A stretch of DNA of 64,000 nt from Bradyrhizobium sp. (GCF_030654605.1 NZ_JAURXB010000123.1:1-64000); one strand, 5' to 3'; positions 28,902 to 38,353 are shown, numbered from the stretch's first letter. The notes: generated from the letters alone by a model not told the origin. Numbers and translations: made by a program.

Positions 28902-29606
28902 CTACGCCGCGCGGGCTTTCGGGGCTACCGGCGGCGCCAGGACCTTCCAGTCAGGGGCCAGTTGCAGCGGGGGTTCGGTCAAGGCCTGCAGCTTTTCGAG
29001 CGTCATTCCCGGAATCATTTCCAACACGACGAGGCCCTTTGGCGTCACGTCGATGACCGCGAGATTGGTATAGATGCGCTTGACGCAGTTGGCCGCCGTC
29101 AGCGGATAGGTGCATGCCTTCAGGATGCGCGGCTCACCCTTCTTGCTGGTGTGCTCCATAATGACCCGGATCGCCCTGGCGCCGACCGCCAGGTCCATCG
29201 CGCCGCCGACGCCGGGCGGGAACGCCGGGTCTTCGGTGGTCCAGTTGGCGAGATCGCCTGATGCAGACACCTCGAAGGCGCCGAGCAGGCTGACATCGAG
29301 GTGGCCGCCTCGGATCATCAGGAAGGCGTCGGCGTGATGGACGAAGCAGCCGCCGGCGACCAGCGTCGTCAGGTTCTTGCCGGCGTCGACCATATAGGGG
29401 TCTTCCTTGCCCGGCTCCGGCTTCGGACCCATGCCCAGAATGCCGTTTTCGCTGTGGAAGATCACCTCGCGCCCCGGCGGCACATAGCTCGCCGCCAGCG
29501 TCGGGATGCCGATGCCGAGGTTGACGTAATCGCCTTCCTTCAAATCCTGCGCGGCGCGCCAGGCCATTTGCTCACGATTCAAAGGCTCGTGGGACTGGGA
29601 CGTCAT
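28902..29606 (-). CDS. scoB: 3-oxoacid CoA-transferase subunit B
   Basis: 234 residues of the CoA-transferase family I beta subunit: YVNLGIGIPTLAASYVP near the N-terminus, the SENG catalytic glutamate motif (HSENGILGMG), GGHLDVSLLGAFEVS and TPKGLVVLEM. Transfers CoA from succinyl-CoA to acetoacetate (ScoAB) or to 3-oxoadipate (PcaIJ); the sequence alone does not separate them. No pca genes are nearby, while acetoacetate producers (BdhA, FahA) are in the window, so I favour ScoB. Start overlaps the subunit A stop as ATGA. Confidence 0.9.
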   Translation of the reverse strand: MTSQSHEPLNREQMAWRAAQDLKEGDYVNLGIGIPTLAASYVPPGREVIFHSENGILGMGPKPEPGKEDPYMVDAGKNLTTLVAGGCFVHHADAFLMIRGGHLDVSLLGAFEVSASGDLANWTTEDPAFPPGVGGAMDLAVGARAIRVIMEHTSKKGEPRILKACTYPLTAANCVKRIYTNLAVIDVTPKGLVVLEMIPGMTLEKLQALTEPPLQLAPDWKVLAPPVAPKARAA

Positions 29607-30274
29607 GCCTTGCCTCCGACAACGACCACGCGGTCGACGAAAATACTGGGGGTGACGATGGTTTCCGGATTCATCTCGCCGAGTTCGACCATCTGGTCGA
29701 CCTCGACCACGGTCAGATCGGCGGCCATTGCCATCACCGGATTGAAATTCCGCGCCGACTTGATGTAGCTGAGATTGCCCCAGCGGTCGGCCTTGTTGGC
29801 CTTTATCAAGGCGACATCGCCCTTCAGCGGCTTTTCAAACACGTGCAGCCGGCCGTCGATTTCGCGGGTTTCCTTGCCTTCCCCGAGCTTGGTGCCGGCC
29901 GAAACCGGCGAGAAGAAGCCGCCGAGGCCGGCGGCATGGCAGCGCATGCGCTCGGAAATGGTGCCCTGCGGCAGCAATTCCAGCTCGAGGCTTTTGGCCC
30001 GGTAGGCATGGAGGAAGGCGCTGTAATCGCCGGAACGCGGGAAGGAGCAGATCACCTTGGCCACGCGGCCGGAACTGATCAGCCGGGCCAGTCCATAATC
30101 GCCATTGCCGGAATTGTTGGCGACGATGGTGAGCTCCCGGGCGCCCTGTTCATGCAGCGCATCGAGCAGGATATCGGGAACGCCGACCGCGCCGAACCCG
30201 GCCACCAGCACCGTGGAGCCGTCGCGAACCCCGGCCACGGCGTCGGCGGTGGTTTTGACCTGTTTGTCGATCAC
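29603..30274 (-). CDS. scoA: 3-oxoacid CoA-transferase subunit A
   Basis: 223 residues of the alpha subunit: DGSTVLVAGFGAVGVPDIL, LTIVANNSGNGDYGLARLI, QGTISERMRCHAAGLGGFF and GDVALIKANKADRWGNLSY. Pairs with subunit B to form the active transferase. The GTG at 30274 has AAGGGAG upstream. Longer in-frame starts run into the family A repeat and are rejected. Confidence 0.9.
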   Translation of the reverse strand: MIDKQVKTTADAVAGVRDGSTVLVAGFGAVGVPDILLDALHEQGARELTIVANNSGNGDYGLARLISSGRVAKVICSFPRSGDYSAFLHAYRAKSLELELLPQGTISERMRCHAAGLGGFFSPVSAGTKLGEGKETREIDGRLHVFEKPLKGDVALIKANKADRWGNLSYIKSARNFNPVMAMAADLTVVEVDQMVELGEMNPETIVTPSIFVDRVVVVGGKA

Positions 30275-30370
30275 GTCTGGGCTCCCTTGGGGTTGTTCAG
30301 GGCCAATAGAGCATCGGGCTTTTGGGAGAAAGGCACAATTATGCATGGGGATGCGCGCCACGCCCACGAT

Positions 30371-30491
30371 GTCGTCCCTGCGAAAGCAGGGACCCATAAT
30401 CCCCGGAGCCAGTTGAGACAAACGACGTCGACCGTCCCCGCCCTAATCGAGAAATCACGCGGTATGGGTCCCTGCGTTCGCAGGGACGACG
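30371..30491. repeat. Paired-palindrome intergenic repeat, family A
   Basis: Left arm has a C-to-A change (TGCGAAAGCAGGG) that weakens its inner palindrome; the right arm is standard. Unusually for the family it lies between divergent genes. Confidence 0.85.
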
Positions 30492-30555
30492 GGAAACACG
30501 ACATCACAATGACCGCCTCGACAAAAATCCTAGTTGCAAAGTTCCGGCTGCGTGC

Positions 30556-30567
30556 TTCTAATTAGAA
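30556..30567. promoter_or_regulatory. Candidate operator upstream of coxS
   Basis: Perfect 12-bp palindrome TTCTAATTAGAA, 30 nt before the coxS start codon. Its half-sites equal those of the cys divergent-region repeat with reversed orientation. The location overlaps or follows a likely promoter. Confidence 0.4.
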
Positions 30568-30596
30568 CAATTAAAAATCATCGGGAGGTATCACGC

Positions 30597-31082
30597 GTGT
30601 CTACCATCAAATTGACGGTGAACGGCAAGGCTGTGTCGGCTGATGTCGAGGACCGGACTCTCCTCGTCCATCTCCTGCGCGAGACCCTGAACCTGACCGG
30701 CACCCATGTCGGCTGCGACACCAGCCAGTGCGGCTCCTGCGTCGTGCACATCGACGGCAAGGCGGTCAAATCATGCACCGTGCTGGCGGGCCAGGCCGCC
30801 GGTGCCAATGTCACCACCATCGAGGGCATCGCCAAGGGCGACGAGCTGCATCCGATGCAGGCCGCATTCCGCGACAATCACGGCCTGCAATGCGGCTACT
30901 GCACGCCGGGCATGATCATGTCGTCGATCGACATCGTCAACCGCCACGGTGGCAAGCTCGACGAGGCGACGGTCCGGCACGAGCTGGAAGGCAACATCTG
31001 CCGCTGCACCGGCTACCACAATATCGTCAAATCGGTACTCGACGCCGCCGGCCGCATGAAGGTTGCGCAGGCGGCGGAATAG
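30597..31082 (+). CDS. coxS: Molybdenum hydroxylase [2Fe-2S] subunit (CoxS-like)
   Basis: 161 residues. N-terminal plant-type ferredoxin cluster C-x4-C-x2-C...C ([18 protein letters not shown]) and C-terminal second cluster ([16 protein letters not shown]) typical of xanthine dehydrogenase-family small subunits. Passes electrons from the molybdenum site to FAD. GTG start with GGGAGG 9 nt upstream. First gene of coxS-coxL-coxM. Confidence 0.92.
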   Translation: MSTIKLTVNGKAVSADVEDRTLLVHLLRETLNLTGTHVGCDTSQCGSCVVHIDGKAVKSCTVLAGQAAGANVTTIEGIAKGDELHPMQAAFRDNHGLQCGYCTPGMIMSSIDIVNRHGGKLDEATVRHELEGNICRCTGYHNIVKSVLDAAGRMKVAQAAE

Positions 31083-31186
31083 TCCCGCGTCCTGCACGGC
31101 CAGAACTTCGAAATTCGAAAAACCGACCGCGGCCTGCGCCCTCGCGATTTTGGCGCTGACGATGCGGTCCGACAGGGAGATATCCG

Positions 31187-33526
31187 ATGGGTGTTGAGGG
31201 CATTGGCGCCAGCGTAGTGCGCAAGGAAGACCGGCGTTTCATCACGGGCCGCGGCCGCTACGTCGACGACATCAAGATTGTGGGCCTGACCCACGCGCAT
31301 TTCGTCCGCAGCCCGCACGCGCATGCCAGGATCAAGAGCATCGACATCGCGGCTGCGAAGGGCATGCCGGGCGTGGTCGGGGTGCTGACCGGACAGGAAA
31401 TCGTCGACGACAAGGTCGGCAATCTGATCTGCGGCTGGGCGATCACGTCGAAGGACGGCACCGGCATGAAGATGGGCGCTTGGCCGGCGATGGCGCCGGA
31501 AATCGTGCGCTTCGCCGGACAGGCGGTCGCGGTGGTGATTGCCGAGACCAAGAACCAGGCCCGCGATGCGGCGGAAGCCGTCGTGGTCGACTATGAGGAA
31601 CTGCCGGTTGCGTCCGATATCCGCGCCGCAATCAAGCCGGGCGCGCCGCAGCTGCATCCGGAAGCCCCGGGCAACGTGATCTACGACTGGACCATCGGCG
31701 AGGAAGCCGCGACGGATGCCGCGTTCAAGGCGGCGGCCAACGTGGTTTCGCTCGACATCACCAACAACCGGCTGGTGCCGAACGCGATGGAGCCGCGCGC
31801 GGCGATCGGCGAATACAACGACGCCGAGGAGCATTTTACCCTCTACACCACGTCGCAGAATCCGCATGTCGCCCGCCTCGTGCTGTCGGCGTTCTACAAC
31901 ATCGCGCAGGAGCACAAGCTGCGGGTGGTGGCGCCCGATGTCGGCGGCGGCTTCGGCTCGAAGATCTTCATCTACCCCGAGGAAATGGTGGCGCTGTGGG
32001 CCTCCAAGCGGGTGCGGCGCCCGGTGAAGTGGACCGGCGATCGCTCCGAGGCGTTCCTCACCGACGCCCATGGCCGCGATCACCTGACCAAGGCCGAAAT
32101 GGCGTTCGACAAGGACAACAAGGTCACCGCGCTGCGGGTGAAGACCTACGCCAACCTCGGCGCCTATATGTCGCTGTTCTCCTCCTCGGTGCCGACCTAT
32201 CTCTATGCGACGCTGCTGTCGGGCCAGTACAACATCCCCAACATCTTCGCCGAGGTGATCAGCGTCTATACCAACACCACCCCGGTCGATGCCTATCGCG
32301 GCGCCGGCCGGCCCGAAGCCAGTTTTGTCGTCGAACGGCTGATGGAAACCGCGGCGCGGCAATTGAAGGTCGATCCTGCGGAATTGCGCCGCAGGAATTT
32401 CATCACGACCTTCCCGCACCAGACGCCCGTGATCATGGCCTACGACGTCGGCGATTTCGGCGCCTCGCTGGATTCGGCGATGAAGGCGATCGACTATGCC
32501 GGCTTCCCCGCCCGCAAGGCGAAAGCCAAGACCGAAGGCAAGCTGCGCGGCATCGGCATCTCCTGCTACATCGAGGCCTGCGGCATCGCGCCGTCGAAGG
32601 CGGTCGGCAGCCTGGGGGCCGGCGTCGGCCTGTGGGAATCCGCCGAGGTCCGCGTCAACCCGGTCGGCACCATCGAAATCCTCACGGGTTCGCATAGCCA
32701 CGGCCAGGGCCATGAGACCACGTTTGCCCAACTGGTCGCCGGCCGGCTCGGCATTCCGATCAGCCAGGTTTCCATCGTACATGGCGACACCGACAAGGTG
32801 CAATTCGGCATGGGCACCTATGGCTCGCGCTCGGCGGCGGTCGGCATGTCCGCCATCTTCAAGGCAATGGAGAAGGTCGAGGCCAAGGCCAAGAAGATCG
32901 CGGCGCATCAGCTGGAGGCTTCCGAGGCCGACATCGTCATCGAAAATGGCGAGTTCAAGGTCACCGGCACCGACAAGTCGATCGCGCTGCCGATGGTGGC
33001 GCTGGCCGCCTATACCGCGCACAACCTGCCCGACGGCATGGAGCCCGGCCTCAAGGAGGGCGCGTTCTACGATCCCACCAACTTCACCTTCCCGGCCGGC
33101 GCCTATATCTGCGAGATGGAAGTCGACGCCGGCACCGGCAAGACCTCCTTCGTCAACTTCGTCGCGGCCGACGATTTCGGCACGCTGATCAACCCGATGA
33201 TCGTCGAGGGCCAGGTCCATGGCGGCCTCGCCCAGGGCATCGGCCAGGCGCTGCTGGAAGGCGCGGTCTATGACAGCTCCGGTCAGCTCCAGACCGCGTC
33301 GTTCATGGACTACACCATGCCGCGCGCCGACGACCTGCCGTCGTTCAAGCTGTCGCACACCACGACGCTGTGTCCGGGCAATCCGCTCGGCGTCAAGGGC
33401 TGCGGCGAGGCCGGCGCGATCGGCGCATCGGCCGCCGTCATCAACGCCATCACCGACGCCATCGGCAACAACAAGCTTGAAATGCCGGCCTCACCCGATC
33501 GGGTGTGGCACGCGATTCACGGTTGA
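31187..33526 (+). CDS. coxL: Molybdenum hydroxylase large subunit, form II CoxL type
   Basis: 779 residues with the molybdopterin-cytosine-dinucleotide fold: VGGGFGSK (252-259), the active-site loop AYRGAGR at 369-375 and catalytic Glu741 in GCGEAGAIG. True CO dehydrogenases (form I) carry AYxCSFR with a Cys that binds copper; AYRGAGR marks form II, whose substrate is unsettled. So this is probably an aromatic- or purine-type hydroxylase rather than a CO oxidase. ATG with GGGAGA upstream. The gap to coxS is 104 bp. Confidence 0.92.
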   Translation: MGVEGIGASVVRKEDRRFITGRGRYVDDIKIVGLTHAHFVRSPHAHARIKSIDIAAAKGMPGVVGVLTGQEIVDDKVGNLICGWAITSKDGTGMKMGAWPAMAPEIVRFAGQAVAVVIAETKNQARDAAEAVVVDYEELPVASDIRAAIKPGAPQLHPEAPGNVIYDWTIGEEAATDAAFKAAANVVSLDITNNRLVPNAMEPRAAIGEYNDAEEHFTLYTTSQNPHVARLVLSAFYNIAQEHKLRVVAPDVGGGFGSKIFIYPEEMVALWASKRVRRPVKWTGDRSEAFLTDAHGRDHLTKAEMAFDKDNKVTALRVKTYANLGAYMSLFSSSVPTYLYATLLSGQYNIPNIFAEVISVYTNTTPVDAYRGAGRPEASFVVERLMETAARQLKVDPAELRRRNFITTFPHQTPVIMAYDVGDFGASLDSAMKAIDYAGFPARKAKAKTEGKLRGIGISCYIEACGIAPSKAVGSLGAGVGLWESAEVRVNPVGTIEILTGSHSHGQGHETTFAQLVAGRLGIPISQVSIVHGDTDKVQFGMGTYGSRSAAVGMSAIFKAMEKVEAKAKKIAAHQLEASEADIVIENGEFKVTGTDKSIALPMVALAAYTAHNLPDGMEPGLKEGAFYDPTNFTFPAGAYICEMEVDAGTGKTSFVNFVAADDFGTLINPMIVEGQVHGGLAQGIGQALLEGAVYDSSGQLQTASFMDYTMPRADDLPSFKLSHTTTLCPGNPLGVKGCGEAGAIGASAAVINAITDAIGNNKLEMPASPDRVWHAIHG

Positions 33527-33539
33527 GAGGGAGAATATC

Positions 33540-34340
33540 ATGTACGAGACCACTTATCATCGCCCCTCCTCCGTCGACGAAGCCGCGGCGCAGTTCGCCA
33601 AGGGTTCGGACTCGAAATATCTGGCCGGCGGCCATACCCTGCTTCCGGTCATGAAGCAGCGGCTGGCCTCGCCATCCGACGTGATCGATCTCGGCAAGAT
33701 CAAGGATCTAATCGGCATCGAGCCAAGCGGCGACGGCATTGCGATCAAGGCGGCAACCACCCATTACGACGTGGCCAACAGCGATACGGTGAAGAAGGCG
33801 ATCCCGGCGCTGGCCTACCTCGCTTCGCTGATCGGCGATCCGGCCGTGCGATATCGCGGCACGATCGGCGGCTCGATCGCCAACAACGATCCCGCGGCGG
33901 ACTATCCGGCGGCGGTGCTGGCGCTCAGTGCGACGATCAAGACCAACAAGCGCTCGATCGCGGCGGACGAGTTCTTCAAGGGCCTGTTCACGACCGCGCT
34001 CGCGGATGGCGAGATCATCACCGCCGTCTCGTTCCCGGTTCAGGCCAAGGCCGGCTATTCCAAGTTCCCGAATCCGGCCTCGCGTTTTGCCCTGACGGGG
34101 GTGTTCGTCGCCAAAACCCCGGCGGGAGACGTCCGCGTCGCCGCCACCGGCGCCTCGCAGAACGGGGTAATGCGGGTGCCGGCGATCGAGGCCGCGCTGA
34201 AGGCGAACTGGTCGGCGGGCGCGCTCGACAGCGTCACGATTTCCACCGACGGGCTGCTGGCCGACATCCACGGCTCCTCGGCCTATCGCGCCAATCTGAT
34301 CAAGGTGATGGCGCAGCGCGCGGTGACCGCGGCCGGCTGA
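33540..34340 (+). CDS. coxM: Molybdenum hydroxylase FAD subunit (CoxM-like)
   Basis: 266 residues of the FAD_binding_5 / CO-dehydrogenase flavoprotein family: YLAGGHTLLPVMKQRLA (FAD loop) near 29-45, TIGGSIANNDPAADYPAA around 110-127 and a C-terminal CODH_C domain. Takes electrons from CoxS. GAGGGAG before the ATG, 13 nt after the coxL stop. No accessory genes of the cox maturation set follow. Confidence 0.92.
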   Translation: MYETTYHRPSSVDEAAAQFAKGSDSKYLAGGHTLLPVMKQRLASPSDVIDLGKIKDLIGIEPSGDGIAIKAATTHYDVANSDTVKKAIPALAYLASLIGDPAVRYRGTIGGSIANNDPAADYPAAVLALSATIKTNKRSIAADEFFKGLFTTALADGEIITAVSFPVQAKAGYSKFPNPASRFALTGVFVAKTPAGDVRVAATGASQNGVMRVPAIEAALKANWSAGALDSVTISTDGLLADIHGSSAYRANLIKVMAQRAVTAAG

Positions 34341-34365
34341 TCGCGTATTCCACCCAACCCATGCA

Positions 34366-34391
34366 AGCGGCGCGCAGCAATGCGCGCCGCT
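34366..34391 (+). terminator. Terminator-like hairpin after coxM
   Basis: Perfect 10-bp arms AGCGGCGCGC / GCGCGCCGCT with a 6-nt loop, 25 nt after the coxM stop. There is only a weak T-rich tail (CTGCATTTG). Confidence 0.65.
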
Positions 34392-34452
34392 CTGCATTTG
34401 ATCACATTCCAGCCAATTGGCGCTTGCCATGGGCTTCGCAAGGCGGGACAAT

Positions 34453-34472
34453 TTAGCTAATCGACTAACTAA
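34453..34472. promoter_or_regulatory. Candidate operator upstream of the LLM oxidoreductase
   Basis: TTAGCTAATCGACTAACTAA, an imperfect 20-bp palindrome with 16 symmetric positions, 23 nt before the start codon. The form fits a TetR- or MarR-type repressor site. No regulator gene is adjacent. Confidence 0.4.
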
Positions 34473-34495
34473 GAAATTCCCCGGGAGCGCGGCCC

Positions 34496-35812
34496 ATGAA
34501 GTTCGGCATTTTCTACGAGCACCAGCTGCCGCGGCCCTGGAACGAGGGCGACGAGCACCGGCTGTTCCAGGAGGCGCTCGACCAGGTCGAACTCGCCGAC
34601 AAGCTCGGCATCGACTACGCCTGGGAAGTCGAGCATCATTTCCTCGAGGAATACTCCCACTCCTCGGCGCCGGAAATCTTCCTCGCGGCGTGCTCGCAGC
34701 GCACCAAGCGGATTCGCCTCGGCCACGGCATCTGCCTGATGCCGCCGAAATACAACCACCCGGCCCGGGTCGCCGAGCGCATCGCCACGCTGGATCTGGT
34801 CTCCAACGGCCGCGTCGAATTCGGCACCGGCGAGAGCGCGTCCCTGATGGAGCTCGGCGGCTTCAACGTCGGCTTCGATGCGGCCGAGAAGCGGCGGATG
34901 TGGCAGGAGGGCGTCGAGCAGTGCACCAACATGATGGTGATGGACCCCTACCCCGGCTTCAAGGGCGAGTTCTTCGAGATGCCCTGCCGCAACGTGGTGC
35001 CGAAACCGCTGCAAAAGCCGCATCCGCCGCTGTGGGTGGCCTGCTCCAACCGCGAGACCATCAAGATGGCGGCGCGCTGCGGCATCGGCGCGCTGACCTT
35101 TGCGTTCGTCGATCCGCGCGAGGCGCGGCAATGGGTCGACGACTACTACCGGATCTTCAGGGAGGAATGCGTGCCGATCGGGCACGCGGTCAATCCCAAT
35201 GTCGCGATGGTGACCGGCTTCTCGCTGCATGCCGACGAAATGGAATCGCGCCGCCGCGGCGAGGACGGCTTGCGGTTCTTCCGCTATGGCCTGGCGCATC
35301 ACTACATCTTCGGCGAGCACAAGCCGGGCCGCACCGACGTCTGGGCCAATTTCGAAAAAGCTCGCCATGCGCTGCCGGCGGCCGGCGCCGATCACGGCAT
35401 CGGCACGCCGGATCAGTTGCGCACCCATCTGCGCCACTTCGAGGAATCCGGCGTCGACCAGACCATTTTCATCCAGCAGGGCGGCCGCAACCGGCACAAG
35501 GACATCTGCGAGGCGCTGGAGCTGTTCGCCAGCGACGTGATGCCGGAATTCCGGGCGCGCGAGATCGAGCGCGAGAAGCGGAAGCAGGAAGAACTCGCGC
35601 CCTATATCGCCAAGGCGATGGCACGCAAGCAGGCGATGGCGCCGATGCGGGACGAGGAGATCCCGGTCTATGTCGCGCTCGGCCGCAAGATCGCCGAGGA
35701 AGGCGCCGGCACCGAACGCCAGAAGCAGAATGCCAAGCTGTGGGCCGACGCCGCCAAGGTCACCCTCAGCGATCCCGCCCGCCACGGCGGCAAGACCTCC
35801 GCAACCTCATAA
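34496..35812 (+). CDS. LLM-class flavin-dependent oxidoreductase
   Basis: 438 residues, bacterial luciferase-like TIM barrel: MKFGIFYEHQLPRPW start, AWEVEHHFLEEYSHSSAPEI, RIRLGHGICLMPPKYNHPARVAER and the GRVEFGTGES segment. FMNH2/F420-type monooxygenase or dehydrogenase; substrate unknown. The Lys/Glu-rich C-terminal extension after residue 340 is longer than in luciferase. GGGAG before the ATG. The CoA-transferase/racemase gene follows after 34 nt, so the pair probably acts on one substrate as an acid and its CoA ester. Confidence 0.88.
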   Translation: MKFGIFYEHQLPRPWNEGDEHRLFQEALDQVELADKLGIDYAWEVEHHFLEEYSHSSAPEIFLAACSQRTKRIRLGHGICLMPPKYNHPARVAERIATLDLVSNGRVEFGTGESASLMELGGFNVGFDAAEKRRMWQEGVEQCTNMMVMDPYPGFKGEFFEMPCRNVVPKPLQKPHPPLWVACSNRETIKMAARCGIGALTFAFVDPREARQWVDDYYRIFREECVPIGHAVNPNVAMVTGFSLHADEMESRRRGEDGLRFFRYGLAHHYIFGEHKPGRTDVWANFEKARHALPAAGADHGIGTPDQLRTHLRHFEESGVDQTIFIQQGGRNRHKDICEALELFASDVMPEFRAREIEREKRKQEELAPYIAKAMARKQAMAPMRDEEIPVYVALGRKIAEEGAGTERQKQNAKLWADAAKVTLSDPARHGGKTSATS

Positions 35813-35846
35813 ATTCTCTCGCGTCTCACATAACGGAAACAACAAC

Positions 35847-36959
35847 GTGCTCGATAAACCAGCCCCGACTTCATCCACCCGCATTTCCGGCCCGCTCGCG
35901 GGCTTCCGCATCGTCGAATTCGCCGGCATCGGTCCCGGTCCGTTCGCCTGCATGATGCTGGCCGACATGGGCGCGGAAGTGGTGACGCTCGACCGGGTCG
36001 GCGCCAGGAAGAACATGAAATCGGTGGCGGGGCGCGGACGGAAAGTGGTCGAGCTCGATCTCAAGGACAAGGCCGCCGTGGCGCAGGTGCTCGACCTGCT
36101 CGCCAATGCCGATGCGCTGATCGAGGGCTTTCGGCCCGGCGTGATGGAGCGGCTGGGGTTGGGGCCGGACGTGGTGCAGGCGCGCAACCCGCGGCTGGTC
36201 TATGGCCGCATGACCGGATGGGGCCAGGAAGGCCCGCTGGCGCAGGCCGCCGGCCATGACATCAACTACATCTCGGTGACCGGCGCGCTGTCCGCGATCG
36301 GACCGAAGGAGCGGCCGGTGCCGCCGCTCAACCTGGTCGGCGACTTCGGCGGCGGCGCGCTCTACGTCGTGGTCGGCGTGCTCGCCGCGCTGCTGGAAGC
36401 CTCGAAATCCGGCAAGGGCCAGGTGGTGGACGCCGCGATGTGCGACGGCGCGGCGTCGCTGATGTCGATGTTCTTCGACATGACGGCGATCGGGCGCTGG
36501 ACCGAAGGCCGCGAACAGAATTTCCTCGACGGCGGCGCGCATTTCTACGGCGTCTATGAATGTTCCTGCGGCAATTTCGTCTCGATCGGCTCGATCGAAC
36601 CGCAATTCTACGCCCTGCTGCGCCAGCATGCCGGCCTGACCGACGCCGATTTCGATGCGCAGATGGACCGCAAGGCCTGGCCGGCGCTGAAGGAAAAACT
36701 GACAAAGGTGTTCAAGAGCAAGAGCCGCGCGGAGTGGTGCGCCATCATGGAAGGCACCGACATCTGCTTTGCGCCGATCCTCACCATGGCGGAAGCGCCG
36801 AAACATCCGCACAACGTGGCGCGCAAGATTTTCGTCGAGCGCCACGGCGTGACCCAGCCGGCGCCGGCGCCACGGTTTTCCCGCACGCCCTCGGCGATCA
36901 GGGAGCCGGAGGCGGCGGATATCGGTGCGCTGACGAGCGAATGGAAGGCGGGGAGGTAA
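35847..36959 (+). CDS. CaiB/BaiF family protein, alpha-methylacyl-CoA racemase-like
   Basis: 370 residues of the family III CoA-transferase fold. The N-terminal signature IVEFAGIGPGPFACMMLADMG and the candidate racemase residues His137 (GHDINY) and Asp166 (GDFGGG) match alpha-methylacyl-CoA racemase better than a formyl- or carnitine-CoA transferase, which uses an Asp nucleophile in another context. Racemases invert the 2-methyl centre of branched acyl-CoAs for beta-oxidation. GTG start; ribosome-binding site weak. Likely co-transcribed with the LLM gene. Confidence 0.85.
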   Translation: MLDKPAPTSSTRISGPLAGFRIVEFAGIGPGPFACMMLADMGAEVVTLDRVGARKNMKSVAGRGRKVVELDLKDKAAVAQVLDLLANADALIEGFRPGVMERLGLGPDVVQARNPRLVYGRMTGWGQEGPLAQAAGHDINYISVTGALSAIGPKERPVPPLNLVGDFGGGALYVVVGVLAALLEASKSGKGQVVDAAMCDGAASLMSMFFDMTAIGRWTEGREQNFLDGGAHFYGVYECSCGNFVSIGSIEPQFYALLRQHAGLTDADFDAQMDRKAWPALKEKLTKVFKSKSRAEWCAIMEGTDICFAPILTMAEAPKHPHNVARKIFVERHGVTQPAPAPRFSRTPSAIREPEAADIGALTSEWKAGR

Positions 36960-36966
36960 TCTCCCT

Positions 36967-37107
36967 CGTCGTCCCGGCGAACGCCGGGACCCATACCGCG
37001 TAATCTATCGATTCAAGGGAACCGTTTGACGACCTGTCATAACCACGGGCGCCGGTGGCTATGGATCCCGGCTCAGCGCTCGCTACGCTCGCTTGGCCGG
37101 GACGACA
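36967..37107. repeat. Paired-palindrome intergenic repeat, family A variant with insertion
   Basis: Left arm CCCGGCGAACGCCGGG; right arm is split by an added AGCGCTCGCTACGCTCGCTT stretch, itself a small palindrome. It lies between convergent genes (CaiB/BaiF and hppD). Confidence 0.8.
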
Positions 37108-37113
37108 GCTGTA

Positions 37114-38232
37114 CTACGCCGCATCCTCCAACTTCAGCACGCCCCTTCGAATCTGATCCTCCTCGATCGATTCGAACAGCGCCTTGAAATTGCCCTCGCC
37201 GAAGCCGTCATCGCCCTTGCGCTGGATGAACTCGAAGAAGATCGGGCCGATGGCGTTGGCGGAGAAGATCTGCAGCAGCACCTTGGTCAATCCGCCCTCG
37301 ACCACACCCTCGCCGTCGATCAGGATGCCGTCGCGCTTCAACCGCGCGACGTCCTCGCCATGCGCGGGCAAACGCGCGTCGATCTTCTCGAAGTAGGTTT
37401 CGGGCGGCGACGGCATGAACGGCAGGCCGGCGGCGCGCAGCGCTTCGACCGTCTGGTAGATGTCCCTGGCGCCGCAGGCGACGTGCTGGATGCCCTCGCC
37501 GCGATAGACGCTGAGGTATTCCTCGATCTGGCCGGATTGGCCGGCATCCTCGTTGATCGGAATCCGGATCTTGCCGTCCGGGCTGGTCAAGGCGCGGGAG
37601 AACAGGCCGGAGGCGCGGCCTTCGATGTCGAAGAAGCGGATCTGGCGGAAGTTGAACAGTTTTTCGTAGAACCCGGTCCAGACATCCATGCGGCCACGAT
37701 GGACGTTGTGGGTGAGGTGGTCGAGATAATGCAGCCCGGCGCCCTCGGGGCGCGGGTTCCTGGCGCCCAGCCATTCGAACCCGGAATCATAGGCCGAGCC
37801 CCTGGCTCCGTAGCAATCGACGAAATACAACAGGCTGCCACCGATACCCTTGATGGCGGGGACATCGAGCGTCTTCTGCGCGGCGGGAATGTCGGCGGGC
37901 TCCGCGCCGAGCGAGATCGCCCGCGCGTAAGCCTGCTTCGCATCGACCACCCGGAACGCCATCGACGGCGCGCAGGGCCCGTGCGCGGCGACGAAGGAAT
38001 GGCCGTGGGTTCCGGGCTCCTCGTTGACGAGATAATTGATGTCGCCCTGGCGATAGACCGTGATCTTCCTGGTCCTGTGGCGGGCGACCGGTGCATAGCC
38101 CATCAGCTTGAACAGCGAGTGCAGTTCTTCGGGCCTCGGGTGGGCATATTCGACAAATTCAAAACCGTCGGTGCCCATCGGGTTGTCGGCGGACACCGTG
38201 GCGGCCGGCGCGTCATGCGGAAATGGACCCAT
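37114..38232 (-). CDS. hppD: 4-hydroxyphenylpyruvate dioxygenase
   Basis: 372 residues, the usual length. Converts 4-hydroxyphenylpyruvate to homogentisate with Fe(II) and O2. The iron triad is His172 (LDHLTHNV), His250 (GIQHVAC) and Glu334 (FFEFIQRKG), and the C-terminal GFGEGNFKALFESIE helix gates the active site. ATG at 38232 with GGGAG upstream. Divergent from the Lrp-type gene, which probably controls it. It is transcribed away from the fahA-hmgA genes, which lie on the other side. Confidence 0.96.
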   Translation of the reverse strand: MGPFPHDAPAATVSADNPMGTDGFEFVEYAHPRPEELHSLFKLMGYAPVARHRTRKITVYRQGDINYLVNEEPGTHGHSFVAAHGPCAPSMAFRVVDAKQAYARAISLGAEPADIPAAQKTLDVPAIKGIGGSLLYFVDCYGARGSAYDSGFEWLGARNPRPEGAGLHYLDHLTHNVHRGRMDVWTGFYEKLFNFRQIRFFDIEGRASGLFSRALTSPDGKIRIPINEDAGQSGQIEEYLSVYRGEGIQHVACGARDIYQTVEALRAAGLPFMPSPPETYFEKIDARLPAHGEDVARLKRDGILIDGEGVVEGGLTKVLLQIFSANAIGPIFFEFIQRKGDDGFGEGNFKALFESIEEDQIRRGVLKLEDAA

Positions 38233-38320
38233 GGCCGAAAATCTCCCAGATTTGAGGCTTGAATGATCGGTCATCCCCGGCGCAATGTGCGTGCAAATGA
38301 TTGGCATTATCGCCACGGCA

Positions 38321-38335
38321 TGCACGATCCGTGCA
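38321..38335. promoter_or_regulatory. Candidate Lrp-type operator between hppD and the Lrp gene
   Basis: TGCACGATCCGTGCA: 6-bp perfect arms around ATC, preceded by a related TGCGTGCAAATG at 38287-38298. The 121-bp divergent region is dominated by TGCAYG-type half-sites, which suits an Lrp/AsnC oligomer bound to both promoters. Confidence 0.45.
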
Positions 38336-38353
38336 TTAATCGGGGTCTCACGC

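Larger units (their letters stand above)
30275..30596. other. Divergent region between scoA and coxS
   Basis: Contains promoters for both directions, a family A repeat, and a palindrome near coxS. No gene seen. Confidence 0.6.

Noticed and set aside
31013..33358. Long open frame on the minus strand opposite coxL
   Set aside because: It mirrors third-codon GC bias of coxL, has repetitive Arg/Gly/His composition, no family motif and no ribosome-binding site.
31187..33526. True aerobic CO dehydrogenase
   Set aside because: The active-site loop is AYRGAGR, not AYxCSFR, and maturation genes are absent.
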